A stretch of DNA of 64,000 bases from Candidatus Hadarchaeales archaeon (GTDB taxonomy: Archaea > Hadarchaeota > Hadarchaeia > Hadarchaeales > WYZ-LMO6), in assembly GCA_038736355.1 (NCBI GenBank), contig JAVYML010000003.1:148093-212092 (forward strand), given 5' to 3'. The first letter of the stretch is position 1; the number at the start of each line of letters is the position of its first letter. The translations under genes were made by a program, and so were the position numbers. Below, in pieces: positions 1 through 7,747 of the stretch. Under the pieces are notes generated by a model. It saw only the letters and a program-made list of their open reading frames with translations, had not been told where the DNA came from and ran no database searches.

Positions 1-2
1 GG

Positions 3-329
3 TTCAGAAGGTATAAAGATCCCCCCGTTTTGATCAATGCCTATCTCTACCAGGTGTATTTGGAAGCCGAGAGAAGGGGCTACGAGTTCGATGTTTCCAA
101 GATAAAGCCTCTGGTTTTGGAAAAGGAAGTGCCGGTAACTAGGGGGCAACTGGGGTTTGAGTTTTTGCATCTGTTGGAGAAGATTCGGAAAAGGGACAGG
201 AAAAAATTCGAGGAGGTAAAGAAAGTACCCTTGGACAAGGTGGAACCACATCCCGTTTTCAAGGTGGTAGAGGGAGGAATAGAGGAGTGGGAAAAATCCA
301 TTCAAAAAGGTGGACCGGGCGGGATTTGA
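3..329 (+). CDS. Pyrimidine dimer DNA glycosylase (DenV/Pyr_excise family), 5'-truncated
   Basis: The reading frame is open from the window edge, and the first methionine-like codon (TTG at 30) lies inside the conserved domain, so the true start is outside the window. The segments NAYLYQVYLEAERRGYEF, VTRGQLGFEFLHLLEK and PHPVFKVVEGGIEEWEK match the C-terminal half of the T4-endonuclease-V-like family, which excises UV-induced pyrimidine dimers; the N-terminal catalytic residue lies upstream of position 1. The last codons run into the oppositely oriented tRNA-Ala gene, so the final seven residues are encoded by the complement of the tRNA acceptor stem. Family assignment is from remembered sequence features. 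Confidence 0.75.
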   Translation, partial: FRRYKDPPVLINAYLYQVYLEAERRGYEFDVSKIKPLVLEKEVPVTRGQLGFEFLHLLEKIRKRDRKKFEEVKKVPLDKVEPHPVFKVVEGGIEEWEKSIQKGGPGGI

Positions 330-385
330 ACCCGCGACCTCCCGCATGCCAAGCGGGCGATCATACCAGGCTGATCTACCGGCCC
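311..385 (-). tRNA. tRNA-Ala (anticodon GGC)
   Basis: A complete cloverleaf of 75 nt can be drawn: a seven-pair acceptor stem beginning GGGCCGG with the G3-U70 wobble that identifies alanine tRNAs, a D arm, an anticodon stem CCCGC/GCGGG around loop TTGGCAT (anticodon GGC) and a T arm with loop TTCAAAT. The discriminator is A. CCA is not encoded; the gene is followed by CCTTTTT, a short T-run that can terminate archaeal transcription. No intron is present. It lies 43 nt downstream of rpl37e on the same strand but has its own TATA-like box. Confidence 0.95.
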
Positions 386-410
386 ACCATCCTCCTTTGG
401 TAAGGGAGGA

Positions 411-418
411 TATAGATT
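411..418 (-). promoter_or_regulatory. TATA-like box for tRNA-Ala
   Basis: Read on the minus strand this is AAATCTATA, centred about 28 nt before the first base of the tRNA, the usual archaeal TATA-to-start distance for a tRNA gene. Confidence 0.45.
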
Positions 419-428
419 TTTGACCGGT

Positions 429-614
429 TTATCTCAGCCTTAGTCTCTGTACGGATTTAGTCTTCCAGCTGTACTTATACATCCTTCTGGTCCTGCCGAA
501 CCCGCAAGCCGCACACTTGCCTTTTTGAAGGTGGAAAGACCTCCTTCCGCACCTGCGACACCTGACGTGTACCGGTTTGTGCTTTTTACCCATCGAGGGA
601 GTACCCTTTGTCAT
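429..614 (-). CDS. rpl37e: 50S ribosomal protein L37e
   Basis: This 61-residue basic protein has the L37e zinc site: two CxxC pairs at Cys19/Cys22 and Cys34/Cys37, in [11 protein letters not shown] and [10 protein letters not shown], followed by the basic tail [10 protein letters not shown]37e is a zinc-ribbon protein of the archaeal/eukaryal large subunit, and the length is normal. The ATG at 614 is 4 nt after the stop of the upstream Lsm gene. An Lsm-L37e gene pair is a very common archaeal arrangement, which supports both calls and cotranscription. Confidence 0.96.
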   Translation of the reverse strand: MTKGTPSMGKKHKPVHVRCRRCGRRSFHLQKGKCAACGFGRTRRMYKYSWKTKSVQRLRLR

Positions 615-618
615 GGTT

Positions 619-924
<306 letters not shown>

Positions 925-935
925 TCATCAACTGG

Positions 936-1403
936 ATGGTAAGGAGGTACTGTCTGAGGAAGTCGGAAATCAGGGAACTAAAAGAAAGGGTGGAGAAAGA
1001 ATTGGGTCTGGAAGTGGAGGGAAAAAGGTTTGAAGTTATGGAGGAGAAAGGGAGGAGGCTGATCTTGGTAGACAGTTCCCTTTCTTTACTGGAGGAAGGT
1101 GGGAAAATCTTCCCCTTTCTCGGCTGGGCGGACAGGCTGAAAAGGAAGGTGGTGGTAGACATGGGTGCAGTACCCCATTTGGCCAGGGGGGCGGATGTGA
1201 TGTCTCCTGGAGTGGTTAGGGTAGAAGGCGAGATAAAGCCTGGGGAAATCGTGGCCGTGGTGGACGAAAGGCACGGAAAGGCACTTGCAGTTGGGGAGGC
1301 TTTGGTGGCTGGAGGTGAAATGATGGGGAGAAAAGGTAAGGTGGTCAGAAATCTACATCATGTGGGAGATGCGATTTGGAAATTGGCGGGAGGAGGAACT
1401 TAA
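936..1403 (+). CDS. PUA-domain RNA-binding protein (MCT-1-like)
   Basis: This 155-residue protein has an N-terminal pre-PUA part beginning VRRYCLRKSEIRELKERV and a C-terminal PUA domain from about residue 75 (VVVDMGAVPHLARGADVMSPG, then EIKPGEIVAVVDERHGKALAVGEAL). This is the layout of the archaeal MCTS1-like family, which in eukaryotes acts with DENR at the small ribosomal subunit. An RNA or ribosome role is expected, but the precise function in archaea is not established. ATG 936 sits 26 nt after a TATA box, so leaderless translation is likely. It is divergent from the Lsm gene. Confidence 0.85.
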   Translation: MVRRYCLRKSEIRELKERVEKELGLEVEGKRFEVMEEKGRRLILVDSSLSLLEEGGKIFPFLGWADRLKRKVVVDMGAVPHLARGADVMSPGVVRVEGEIKPGEIVAVVDERHGKALAVGEALVAGGEMMGRKGKVVRNLHHVGDAIWKLAGGGT

Positions 1404-1451
1404 GTTTAATAAATCCTTAAATAATGGGGAAGATGAGGAAAATTGAGTCCT

Positions 1452-1820
1452 ATGAAAGTCTTTAAAAAACTCTTCCCAAAGCGGGGGGAAGTGGAAGGAG
1501 TACAAGTGGTGGAAACCGAGATAAGCAAGGAAGAAAGGTTGGGGATTGAACCCATTCAGATAAAAAGCATGTCTTTGGAATCTTCAGAAGACCTCAAAAA
1601 GGTGGGTGATGAGCTGAGAGCCGGTAATATCGTTATCCTCAACATCGCTTCTTTCATGAGCAGGGACATAGAGGGCCTTAAACAAGCCATAGCCCAGCTC
1701 AAGGGCATGTGTTATGCCATAGGAGGAGACATAGGAAGACTGGGAGACTCTTGGATAGTGGCTACTCCCAAATACGTGACCATCCAATTCAGGGAACAGG
1801 AGACGGGACCCGTTACCTGA
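1452..1820 (+). CDS. sepF: Archaeal cell division protein SepF
   Basis: The product is about 122 residues with an N-terminal amphipathic, membrane-targeting stretch (MKVFKKLFPKR), a variable linker and a C-terminal SepF core (residues about 35-118) including GNIVILNIASFMSRD and GGDIGRLGDSWIVATP. SepF anchors FtsZ filaments to the membrane in archaea that use FtsZ. I prefer ATG 1452 to the TTG at 1443 because the family begins with this membrane-binding helix. AT-rich TATA-like sequence lies at about 1404-1422. The 3' end overlaps the convergent aCPSF1 gene by 8 nt. Confidence 0.88.
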   Translation: MKVFKKLFPKRGEVEGVQVVETEISKEERLGIEPIQIKSMSLESSEDLKKVGDELRAGNIVILNIASFMSRDIEGLKQAIAQLKGMCYAIGGDIGRLGDSWIVATPKYVTIQFREQETGPVT

Positions 1821-3714
1821 GTCTTATAGCTTCAAGGTTGGGGGGAGCCCTCGTTTCCACCCGAAGGATTTTGTGGAGGGTGCTGGCTAAGTTTAAGCAC
1901 CTGCTTTCTTCCCCATGGCAGCATACGATTCTGGAGGGTTTGGGGGAAAGTCTCTTCACGTAATTGATGAGTTGGTTCCTATCCGAATGGCCGCTGAAAC
2001 CGTCTATCGTTTCTACCCTCATCTTCACTTCTACCACTTCCATCCTACCGTCCTTCCCCCGTAGGGGAATTTCCCTCCAGCCCTTCTGAATCCTCCTTCC
2101 CAGGGAACCCTCGCTTTGGTACCCTACGAAGACCAGCGTGTTTTTGGGATCCGGAGCGAGGTGCTTGAAGTATTCCAGTACGGGTCCTCCAGTCATCATT
2201 CCAGCCGTGGCCAAGATTACGGAGGGGCCACCGTCCACGATGGCTTGTCTGTCTTCGGGTTTCCTGACTTGGATGAAGATTTCGGAGAGGAAGGGGTTTT
2301 CATCCTGAAAGATCAGCTTTCTGAGGCTCGGTGAGAGGTATTCAGGATAGAGGGCGTGGATGGCAGTGGCTTCCCAAATCATTCCATCCAAGTATACCTC
2401 ACCCTCAAACTCTCCCCTTCGATGGGCCTCTTCTAAGAGCATCATTATTTCCTGCGACCTTCCCACGGCGAAAACCGGGACGAGTACCTTTCCACCCTCT
2501 CCTAACGTTTCCTTCACCAGCTGGAGGAACTTCTCTTCGGCCTCGGCCCTGGGGAGTTGAAGGCTATCGGGTCCTCCATAGGTACTTTCCATGATGAGGG
2601 TCTCCACCCTGGGGAAGGAACAAACGGCCGGAAGAAAAAGCTTGGTGCGATCGAATTTGATGTCTCCAGTATAGACCACATTATGTAATCCTTCTCCGAA
2701 GTGGATGTGGACTATAGAGGAACCCAGAATGTGGCCTGCGTTGTAAAGGGCAATCTTGATGTCCGGGGAGATATCCGTGATCTCCCCCCATTCCAAGGTA
2801 ATGCAATGTTGTACGAAGGCCTTTACCTCCTTCTGGGTGAAGGGGGCAGTCTTGTCCTCCCTTTCCCCGACCTCCAGGTAATCTTGGAGCAGGAGTACGG
2901 CTAGGTCCCTGGTGGGTGGGGTACAATAAACGGGTCCCTCATAGCCATACCGATAAAGGTAGGGTAGGAACCCCACATGATCGAGATGGGCATGGGAGAT
3001 TACTACGGCATCCAATTCCGCAAGCCTGAGCTCGGGAGCTTCCAGATGGGGATAGGCCCTCTCTTCCGAGGCCACGTTTATTCCACAGTCCAGCATCACC
3101 TTACTTTCTGGGGTTTGAAGGAGAATGGAAGATCTTCCCACTTCCCTGGCTCCACCCAAGAAGGAAATCCTCAACCAATCTCCCCTCCCCCTGGGTTGCC
3201 TGTGAATCCTCCTTCCTATCCCATGTAAGATTTCCAACTTCCTTCCGCTGTTCTGGAAAAGGGAGAAGCGTATTCCTTGGACGAGCTCGGACTGGATGGG
3301 GGGAGTACGCACCACCTTTGGGGCCCATCCTATTTCCTTCATCAACATTCTCAAGTTGGAGCCGTCCTTTCCTATGGCCACTCCAGGTCTCTGAGCTTCT
3401 ATCACCACCTCTCCTGTGGCTTTGTCGAAGAGAATGGCCGTTATCCCTGCTTCTGGTGGGATGAGTTCCTTTATCCTCTTCTCGGCCTCCTTTTCTTCCA
3501 TCAGAAGTCTTGGATCTGGCCGGACGAGGATACGCTTATGCAGTTTTCTCGCCAAATCCTTGATAACCTCACCCTTTTCGGTGAGGAGGTTAAGGTTTTT
3601 ACAATACATGACGATTTTAGGTCCCTCGAACTCCACTTCTGAGACCGACTCCGCTAGCACGGGATCCTGCCTGATCAGCTCTTTTGCCTCTTGTAGCAAA
3701 TCTCCCGCCGACAT
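1813..3714 (-). CDS. aCPSF1/FttA: KH-domain beta-CASP ribonuclease, archaeal termination factor
   Basis: This 633-residue protein has two N-terminal KH domains (about 1-140, with the RNA-binding loop GVAIGKDG near 111-118), then a metallo-beta-lactamase core starting about residue 183. The zinc motif HAHLDH is at 241-246, followed by NAGHILGSS, the beta-CASP insert and the C-terminal DGFSGHSD. This is the architecture and size of archaeal CPSF1 (FttA), which cleaves nascent RNA at U-rich ends to terminate transcription. It lies 18 nt downstream of the proteasome gene on the same strand, so the two are probably cotranscribed, and its end overlaps sepF. Confidence 0.97.
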   Translation of the reverse strand: MSAGDLLQEAKELIRQDPVLAESVSEVEFEGPKIVMYCKNLNLLTEKGEVIKDLARKLHKRILVRPDPRLLMEEKEAEKRIKELIPPEAGITAILFDKATGEVVIEAQRPGVAIGKDGSNLRMLMKEIGWAPKVVRTPPIQSELVQGIRFSLFQNSGRKLEILHGIGRRIHRQPRGRGDWLRISFLGGAREVGRSSILLQTPESKVMLDCGINVASEERAYPHLEAPELRLAELDAVVISHAHLDHVGFLPYLYRYGYEGPVYCTPPTRDLAVLLLQDYLEVGEREDKTAPFTQKEVKAFVQHCITLEWGEITDISPDIKIALYNAGHILGSSIVHIHFGEGLHNVVYTGDIKFDRTKLFLPAVCSFPRVETLIMESTYGGPDSLQLPRAEAEEKFLQLVKETLGEGGKVLVPVFAVGRSQEIMMLLEEAHRRGEFEGEVYLDGMIWEATAIHALYPEYLSPSLRKLIFQDENPFLSEIFIQVRKPEDRQAIVDGGPSVILATAGMMTGGPVLEYFKHLAPDPKNTLVFVGYQSEGSLGRRIQKGWREIPLRGKDGRMEVVEVKMRVETIDGFSGHSDRNQLINYVKRLSPKPSRIVCCHGEESRCLNLASTLHKILRVETRAPPNLEAIRLR

Positions 3715-3732
3715 GTTCTCACGTTTTGAGGA

Positions 3733-4347
3733 TCAGGAGAGCTTCAGGATTTCTTCCGGTGAGAGGGATTGAATGCCGCTTTCCCTTATCACCATCACTT
3801 CCACTTCGTTCCCAGTGGCTATGTCCCTTTGCATGGCTGTTTTTACGGCTTTTATGGCCACGGGGAGGACTTCCTTGACCTTGGCCCCTTCCTTGATTTC
3901 ATTTTCCAGGACTCCGTAGGCGACGGGTGAACCCGAACCCGTGGCAACCATTTTTTCTTCCGTGAGGGTACCTTCCATACCTACGAAATAGAGCCTCGGT
4001 CCCCTCTCGTCTATCCCTCCCACGAGGAGATGGGCTAGGTAGGGGAAGAAGAATTGGGAGTGGAGGAGATTGGAAGCCATCTTGGCCACCGCACTTACGG
4101 TTATGGGTTTTCCTTCCTTAACGGTGTAAAGGGAAGCCTCAGCCCTGAGGATTCTTACCAAGGCCTGTACGTCCCCCACACCTCCAGCCATGGTAACGGC
4201 TATTTTGTCGGAGATTTGGTAGAGCTTCTTGGCTCTTTTGCTGGCGATTAAGTGTCCGGCCGTGGCCCTGGTGTCCGCGGCCAGCACCACGCCATCCTTG
4301 CAGACCACTCCCACAGTGGTAGTGCCAGTGATTTTTTTCTGATCCAC
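3733..4347 (-). CDS. psmB: 20S proteasome beta subunit
   Basis: This 204-residue protein starts at a GTG preceded by GGAG at 8 nt spacing. An eight-residue propeptide (MDQKKITG) precedes Thr9, which becomes the N-terminal nucleophile after autocleavage at G-TTTVG, exactly as in the archaeal beta subunit. The expected Asp (ADTRATAG), Lys in the SKRAKKL region and the late GSGSP loop are present. It forms the inner rings of the 20S particle. No alpha subunit is in the window. Confidence 0.97.
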   Translation of the reverse strand: MDQKKITGTTTVGVVCKDGVVLAADTRATAGHLIASKRAKKLYQISDKIAVTMAGGVGDVQALVRILRAEASLYTVKEGKPITVSAVAKMASNLLHSQFFFPYLAHLLVGGIDERGPRLYFVGMEGTLTEEKMVATGSGSPVAYGVLENEIKEGAKVKEVLPVAIKAVKTAMQRDIATGNEVEVMVIRESGIQSLSPEEILKLS

Positions 4348-4390
4348 CAGCTCAACTCCTTAGAAAATGACCATTTCTTTTTTGTGATTT

Positions 4391-4402
4391 CATATTTAAA
4401 TT
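4391..4402 (-). promoter_or_regulatory. TATA box, probably for psmB
   Basis: The near-palindromic ATATTTAAATTT lies about 49 nt upstream of the psmB start. That would give a leader of about 20 nt, long enough to hold the GGAG site. It is only about 18 nt from the divergent peptidase ATG at 4414, too close for that start, although a GTG at 4423 in that gene would fit a leaderless mRNA better. Confidence 0.4.
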
Positions 4403-4413
4403 TTGCCTATTCG

Positions 4414-5568
4414 ATGGGAGAAGTGCTGGAAGACTTCGAAGTAAAAAACGTTTTCGAACATCTAGACAAGCTGGCGTATGAAATAGGGCCTAGGAGAGCG
4501 GGGGGAAGGGGGGACAGTAGGACGGTAGAATACCTTTCCTCCAAGCTCAGGGAATACGGTTTGAGGGTTCGCGTTCAGGAGATCGGATTCATCAGCAAGA
4601 CACGTCGTTTGGGCTTCCTCCTCGGTTTGGGCTTCCTTTTCCTTTCCCCTTCCCTTTTCCTTTCCCCTTCCCTCTCCCTCTTCCTCTGGATCTTCTTTCT
4701 ATTCCTCTCCGAGTTTTCGGAGAAGATCCTCCCAAAGCAAAAAAGCTGTAACCTGCTGGCGGAGTTGGGAGGAAAGGAGGGAAGAAAGGTATTAATAGCC
4801 CATCGGGACTCAGCCCCTTGCGTCTCCCATCCCCGGTTGTTGGAAATCTCCTCTTTCTTTCTTCCCCTATCCTTTCTCCTCCCTTCCCTCCTCCTCTTGC
4901 TGAGGCTTCCCCTTTCTTCCCTTTGGCCTTGGGGGGGTTTTCTCTCCCTCTTCTTTTTCGCCCTTTTCCCCTCCCTCTACCTTTTCTCCCTCTCCTCTAG
5001 GGTTTCACCTGGAGCCAACGACAATGCTTCGGGGGTTTCCCTGCTCTTAGAAGTAGCGAGGGTATGTTCCCAACTAAACCCCAAGCCACCCCTGCTCTTG
5101 GTCTTCACGGGGGCTGAAGAAGAGGGTCTTTGGGGGTCAAAGACCCTGGCTTTGAGGGGAGGACTGGAAAAGGAGGATAAAATCCTCAACGTGGACACGG
5201 TGGGAATAGGGAAAGTATACTTGGTGACGGGAGGGGGAATCTTCCGGAGAACAAAAACACCTCCAGATCTCAACGAGGAAGTGGAGAGATGCCTGAAGGA
5301 GGAGGGATTAAAGCCGGGTAGATGGTGGACGGTTTTTTCCGTTCATGACCATTTACCCTTGTTACGTAAGGGTTTCAAAGCAACCACCCTCACCGCCGAC
5401 ACGGGGTTGAGAAAGGTTCCTCTTCTTTCCAAGCTTTTCGCGCACTTGAGCAGGAGGGGATGGAAGTATGTGCATACGGAAGAGGACCTTCCCCAAAGGC
5501 TGGAGCTTCATACCCTGGAAAAGGTGGGGAGGGCCCTCCTGAGGTTCGTGGGAGCGGGAATGGGGTGA
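4414..5568 (+). CDS. M28-family zinc metallopeptidase with internal membrane segments
   Basis: The product is 384 residues from ATG 4414 (GTG 4423 is an alternative). The M28 zinc-site elements are present: H130-R-D132, Asp203 in GANDNASG, the Glu pair in GAEEEGLWG (about 235-237), Asp261 in NVDTVG and a late His in YVHTEED (about 354). The fold is interrupted by strongly hydrophobic stretches at about 66-98 and 146-192, placed before and after the first metal motif, so the enzyme appears membrane-embedded. M28 enzymes are aminopeptidases or carboxypeptidases; the substrate is unknown. The hydrophobic part contains an exact 18-bp tandem duplication. It ends 4 nt before the phosphate permease gene. 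Confidence 0.8.
   Translation: MGEVLEDFEVKNVFEHLDKLAYEIGPRRAGGRGDSRTVEYLSSKLREYGLRVRVQEIGFISKTRRLGFLLGLGFLFLSPSLFLSPSLSLFLWIFFLFLSEFSEKILPKQKSCNLLAELGGKEGRKVLIAHRDSAPCVSHPRLLEISSFFLPLSFLLPSLLLLLRLPLSSLWPWGGFLSLFFFALFPSLYLFSLSSRVSPGANDNASGVSLLLEVARVCSQLNPKPPLLLVFTGAEEEGLWGSKTLALRGGLEKEDKILNVDTVGIGKVYLVTGGGIFRRTKTPPDLNEEVERCLKEEGLKPGRWWTVFSVHDHLPLLRKGFKATTLTADTGLRKVPLLSKLFAHLSRRGWKYVHTEEDLPQRLELHTLEKVGRALLRFVGAGMG
4635..4670 (+). repeat. Two exact tandem copies of an 18-bp pyrimidine-rich unit
   Basis: The 18-bp unit CCTTTTCCTTTCCCCTTC occurs twice in direct succession (4635-4652 and 4653-4670) inside the M28 peptidase gene and encodes a repeated FLSPSL in its first membrane segment. This is consistent with replication slippage in a C/T-rich tract. 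Confidence 0.8.
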
Positions 5569-5572
5569 GGCA

Positions 5573-6568
5573 ATGGAATTTCCCCTCTTCCTTTCCCTTT
5601 CGGCTTCCCTCCTTTTGGCGGCCGGAATAGGGGCCAGCGATACCGCCGATGCGATGGGGACGGCAGTGGGGGCAAGGATTCTTTCTTACAGAAAGGCCGT
5701 CCTGCTCTTTTCCTTCTTCCTCTTCCTTGGAGCAATAATCGAAGGAGGAAAAGTGGTGGAACCCGTGGGAAGGGGGGTGGTTTCAGGTCCCTTCTTCTCG
5801 GATCATCCCCTCCCCCTTTCCCTAGTCCTGCTCCTCTCAGGTCTGGCCGTGATGGTGAGTGCCTGGTACGGAATTCCCCTTTCCACTCACCAAGTAATCC
5901 TCGGGGGGATAATCGGGGGAGGGATGATCGGCCATCTGCTCCTGGGGTCTTCCGAGGTGGGGTTGCGTGGGGTAAAGGTGTTGCAGATCCTCCTGGCTTG
6001 GTGTTTTGCCCCCCTCCTCTCCCTCTTCCTTTCCTTCTCCTTCTACAGGCTCTTCAGGCGCTTTTTCCTTTCCGTGAAGAATCCAGCCACTCTGAACTTC
6101 CTCTTTTCTCTGGGCGTGGTTTCCAGCGGGTGTTACATGGCTTACGTGATGGGTGCCAACGGTTTGGGTACCATCATGGGGGGATTCCTCGCCACGAGGA
6201 AGGGGGAGCTCACCCCTTCCTTTCTCCATGAAATGGCCTTGGGAGGGGCCCTCTTGGCCGTGGCCGGTGCTTTCACTTTGGGGGAGAGGGTGGTGAGGAC
6301 GGTGGGGAGTGGTCTGGCCCCCCTCTCACCCACCAGCGCCATCGCCTCTCAACTGGGTGCTAGTTTGAGTGTGCATTTCTTCACCCAGTACGGTTTGCCC
6401 GTCTCCATGAGCCATGCCATCGTGACCAGCGTGGTGGGAGCAGGCCTGGCCATGGATGTTTCGATGGTGAGGGGTGGGAAGGTTAGAGAACTGATGGCGG
6501 TTTGGGTCCTTTGTCCCCTTCTCACCTTCGTCGCGGGAAGTCTCCTGTACCTCCTTTACCTCCACTGA
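5573..6568 (+). CDS. pitA: PiT-family inorganic phosphate permease
   Basis: This 331-residue, highly hydrophobic protein has about ten membrane segments and the internal pseudo-symmetry of the PiT/Pho-4 family: GIGASDTADAMGTAVGARI near the N terminus and MGANGLGTIMGGFLATRKG in the second half, plus GIPLSTHQVILGGIIGGG and GLPVSMSHAIVTSVVGAG. It should import phosphate with a cation. The first signature departs from the usual GANDxANA, with Ser and Asp at the two Asn positions. ATG 5573 follows GGGGTGAGG. The PhoU-like partner is on the opposite strand immediately downstream (2 nt gap), a convergent pair. Confidence 0.88.
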   Translation: MEFPLFLSLSASLLLAAGIGASDTADAMGTAVGARILSYRKAVLLFSFFLFLGAIIEGGKVVEPVGRGVVSGPFFSDHPLPLSLVLLLSGLAVMVSAWYGIPLSTHQVILGGIIGGGMIGHLLLGSSEVGLRGVKVLQILLAWCFAPLLSLFLSFSFYRLFRRFFLSVKNPATLNFLFSLGVVSSGCYMAYVMGANGLGTIMGGFLATRKGELTPSFLHEMALGGALLAVAGAFTLGERVVRTVGSGLAPLSPTSAIASQLGASLSVHFFTQYGLPVSMSHAIVTSVVGAGLAMDVSMVRGGKVRELMAVWVLCPLLTFVAGSLLYLLYLH

Positions 6569-6569
6569 C

Positions 6570-7247
6570 TCATACTCTGAAACCGTAGATGAGGATGAGG
6601 AGGAGATGGCTGGCTTCCTCCGCTTGGTCCGAGATATCCCCTATTCCATGGATGATCTGATCCAGCTGGATGACCGTTAAGGGATCCAGACCCTTTTCCT
6701 TCTCGTAGAGGTACACTATCAGCCCCTGTTCTATGAGATCGGATTCATGTTCCTTCCTTCCCACTTCTTTCGCCTGGGCCTCCGCCAGGTCCATGTTGGA
6801 AAGGAGGGTTTGTACGGAGGAGGAAAGGGCTTCGGCACAGCGCGTGGCCAGCTCCCCCATCTTTGTTATTCCTTCCCTCAGCCTCTCCATCTTCCTTCCC
6901 ATCCTTTTCACCACCCTCCAAGTCCTCTCCCTGCTCAGGATGGTCCTACTCACTTCCTCCGTCACATCGGCTACGTTGTCCAGCTGGGATCCCAGCCTAG
7001 CCAGATCCCCCCTATAGGCTGGGAGAAAAGCACCTCGCGCCAAAGCACGGTTGAACTTCTCCAACCTTTCGTCCGCCTGACTTTCCAGTAAGGTGACCTC
7101 CCTTCCCAAACAGCAGGCTTTTTCCCATTCGAAGGAGGAAAGGGCTTGGAGCAGCTCCTCGAACTTCCTCACCACGGCCACCATCGCTTCCGAATGGAGC
7201 CCCAACAGCCTCAAAGTTTCCTTCTCTTTACTCTTCCACACCCTCAC
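6570..7247 (-). CDS. PhoU-like DUF47 family protein
   Basis: This 225-residue all-alpha protein shows the DUF47/PhoU pattern of long amphipathic helices with acidic metal-binding motifs (DNVADVTEEVSR, KEHESDLIEQGL, HGIGDISDQAEEASH). DUF47 proteins are usually encoded beside PiT permeases and are thought to regulate phosphate uptake. Here the permease is the convergent neighbour rather than an operon partner. The GTG start overlaps the Nob1 stop by 4 nt, so translation is probably coupled to nob1. Confidence 0.88.
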   Translation of the reverse strand: MRVWKSKEKETLRLLGLHSEAMVAVVRKFEELLQALSSFEWEKACCLGREVTLLESQADERLEKFNRALARGAFLPAYRGDLARLGSQLDNVADVTEEVSRTILSRERTWRVVKRMGRKMERLREGITKMGELATRCAEALSSSVQTLLSNMDLAEAQAKEVGRKEHESDLIEQGLIVYLYEKEKGLDPLTVIQLDQIIHGIGDISDQAEEASHLLLILIYGFRV

Positions 7248-7747
7248 ACCCTTGCCTTCTCACCTATCCTCTTGAGTTCGGAACCACAGACGGAGCAGTA
7301 TTTGGCCCTTGCAGGATATCTTCTCCCGCAGGCAGGACACATCCTAGACCATTTCACCACTTTCCTTATCCCTGGCATTAACAGTCCCCTGTGGGGAATC
7401 CCCAACAGACTGGCTACATTTTGGATACCGTAATCATCCGTGACCACCTCCACTTTTTCCCCTTCCCCCCACAGAGAAAGGGCCAAGGCAAGCAGCTCCA
7501 CATCGGTTTTGGAGAGTTTGTCCCCCGTCTTTTCCACCAGCTTGCTCACTTCTTTTATCTTTTCCGCGGATGGTTCTAGGATTTTGACCTTTTTACCAGC
7601 CAGACCGGCCTCCAGTCTGAAGCGGGAGATCCCCTCTTTGAGTTCATTCAGAACGGAGGGGACGGTGACTTGTTCTGCTTCTTCCCTTCCGGGGGAAAAA
7701 CCCCCTATGAGGGCAGAAGTATCCAGCACGCACACTTTCTTCACCAT
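7244..7747 (-). CDS. nob1: Nob1-like PIN-domain endoribonuclease with zinc ribbon
   Basis: The 167-residue protein combines a PIN domain (Asp9 in CVLDTSALI, SKTDVELLALAL, VVTDDYGIQNVA) with a C-terminal zinc ribbon (CPACGRRYPARAKYCSVCG), the layout of archaeal Nob1. Nob1 cleaves the 3' end of precursor 16S rRNA during small-subunit maturation. Length is normal. Its start overlaps the end of the NAD kinase gene by 7 nt, and its stop overlaps the DUF47 gene by 4 nt, giving a nadK-nob1-DUF47 unit. Confidence 0.92.
   Translation of the reverse strand: MVKKVCVLDTSALIGGFSPGREEAEQVTVPSVLNELKEGISRFRLEAGLAGKKVKILEPSAEKIKEVSKLVEKTGDKLSKTDVELLALALSLWGEGEKVEVVTDDYGIQNVASLLGIPHRGLLMPGIRKVVKWSRMCPACGRRYPARAKYCSVCGSELKRIGEKARV

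Noticed and set aside
4630-5000. C/T-rich tract as a frameshifted or degenerate region
   Set aside because: The frame stays open and yields plausible membrane helices, with M28 motifs intact before and after it.
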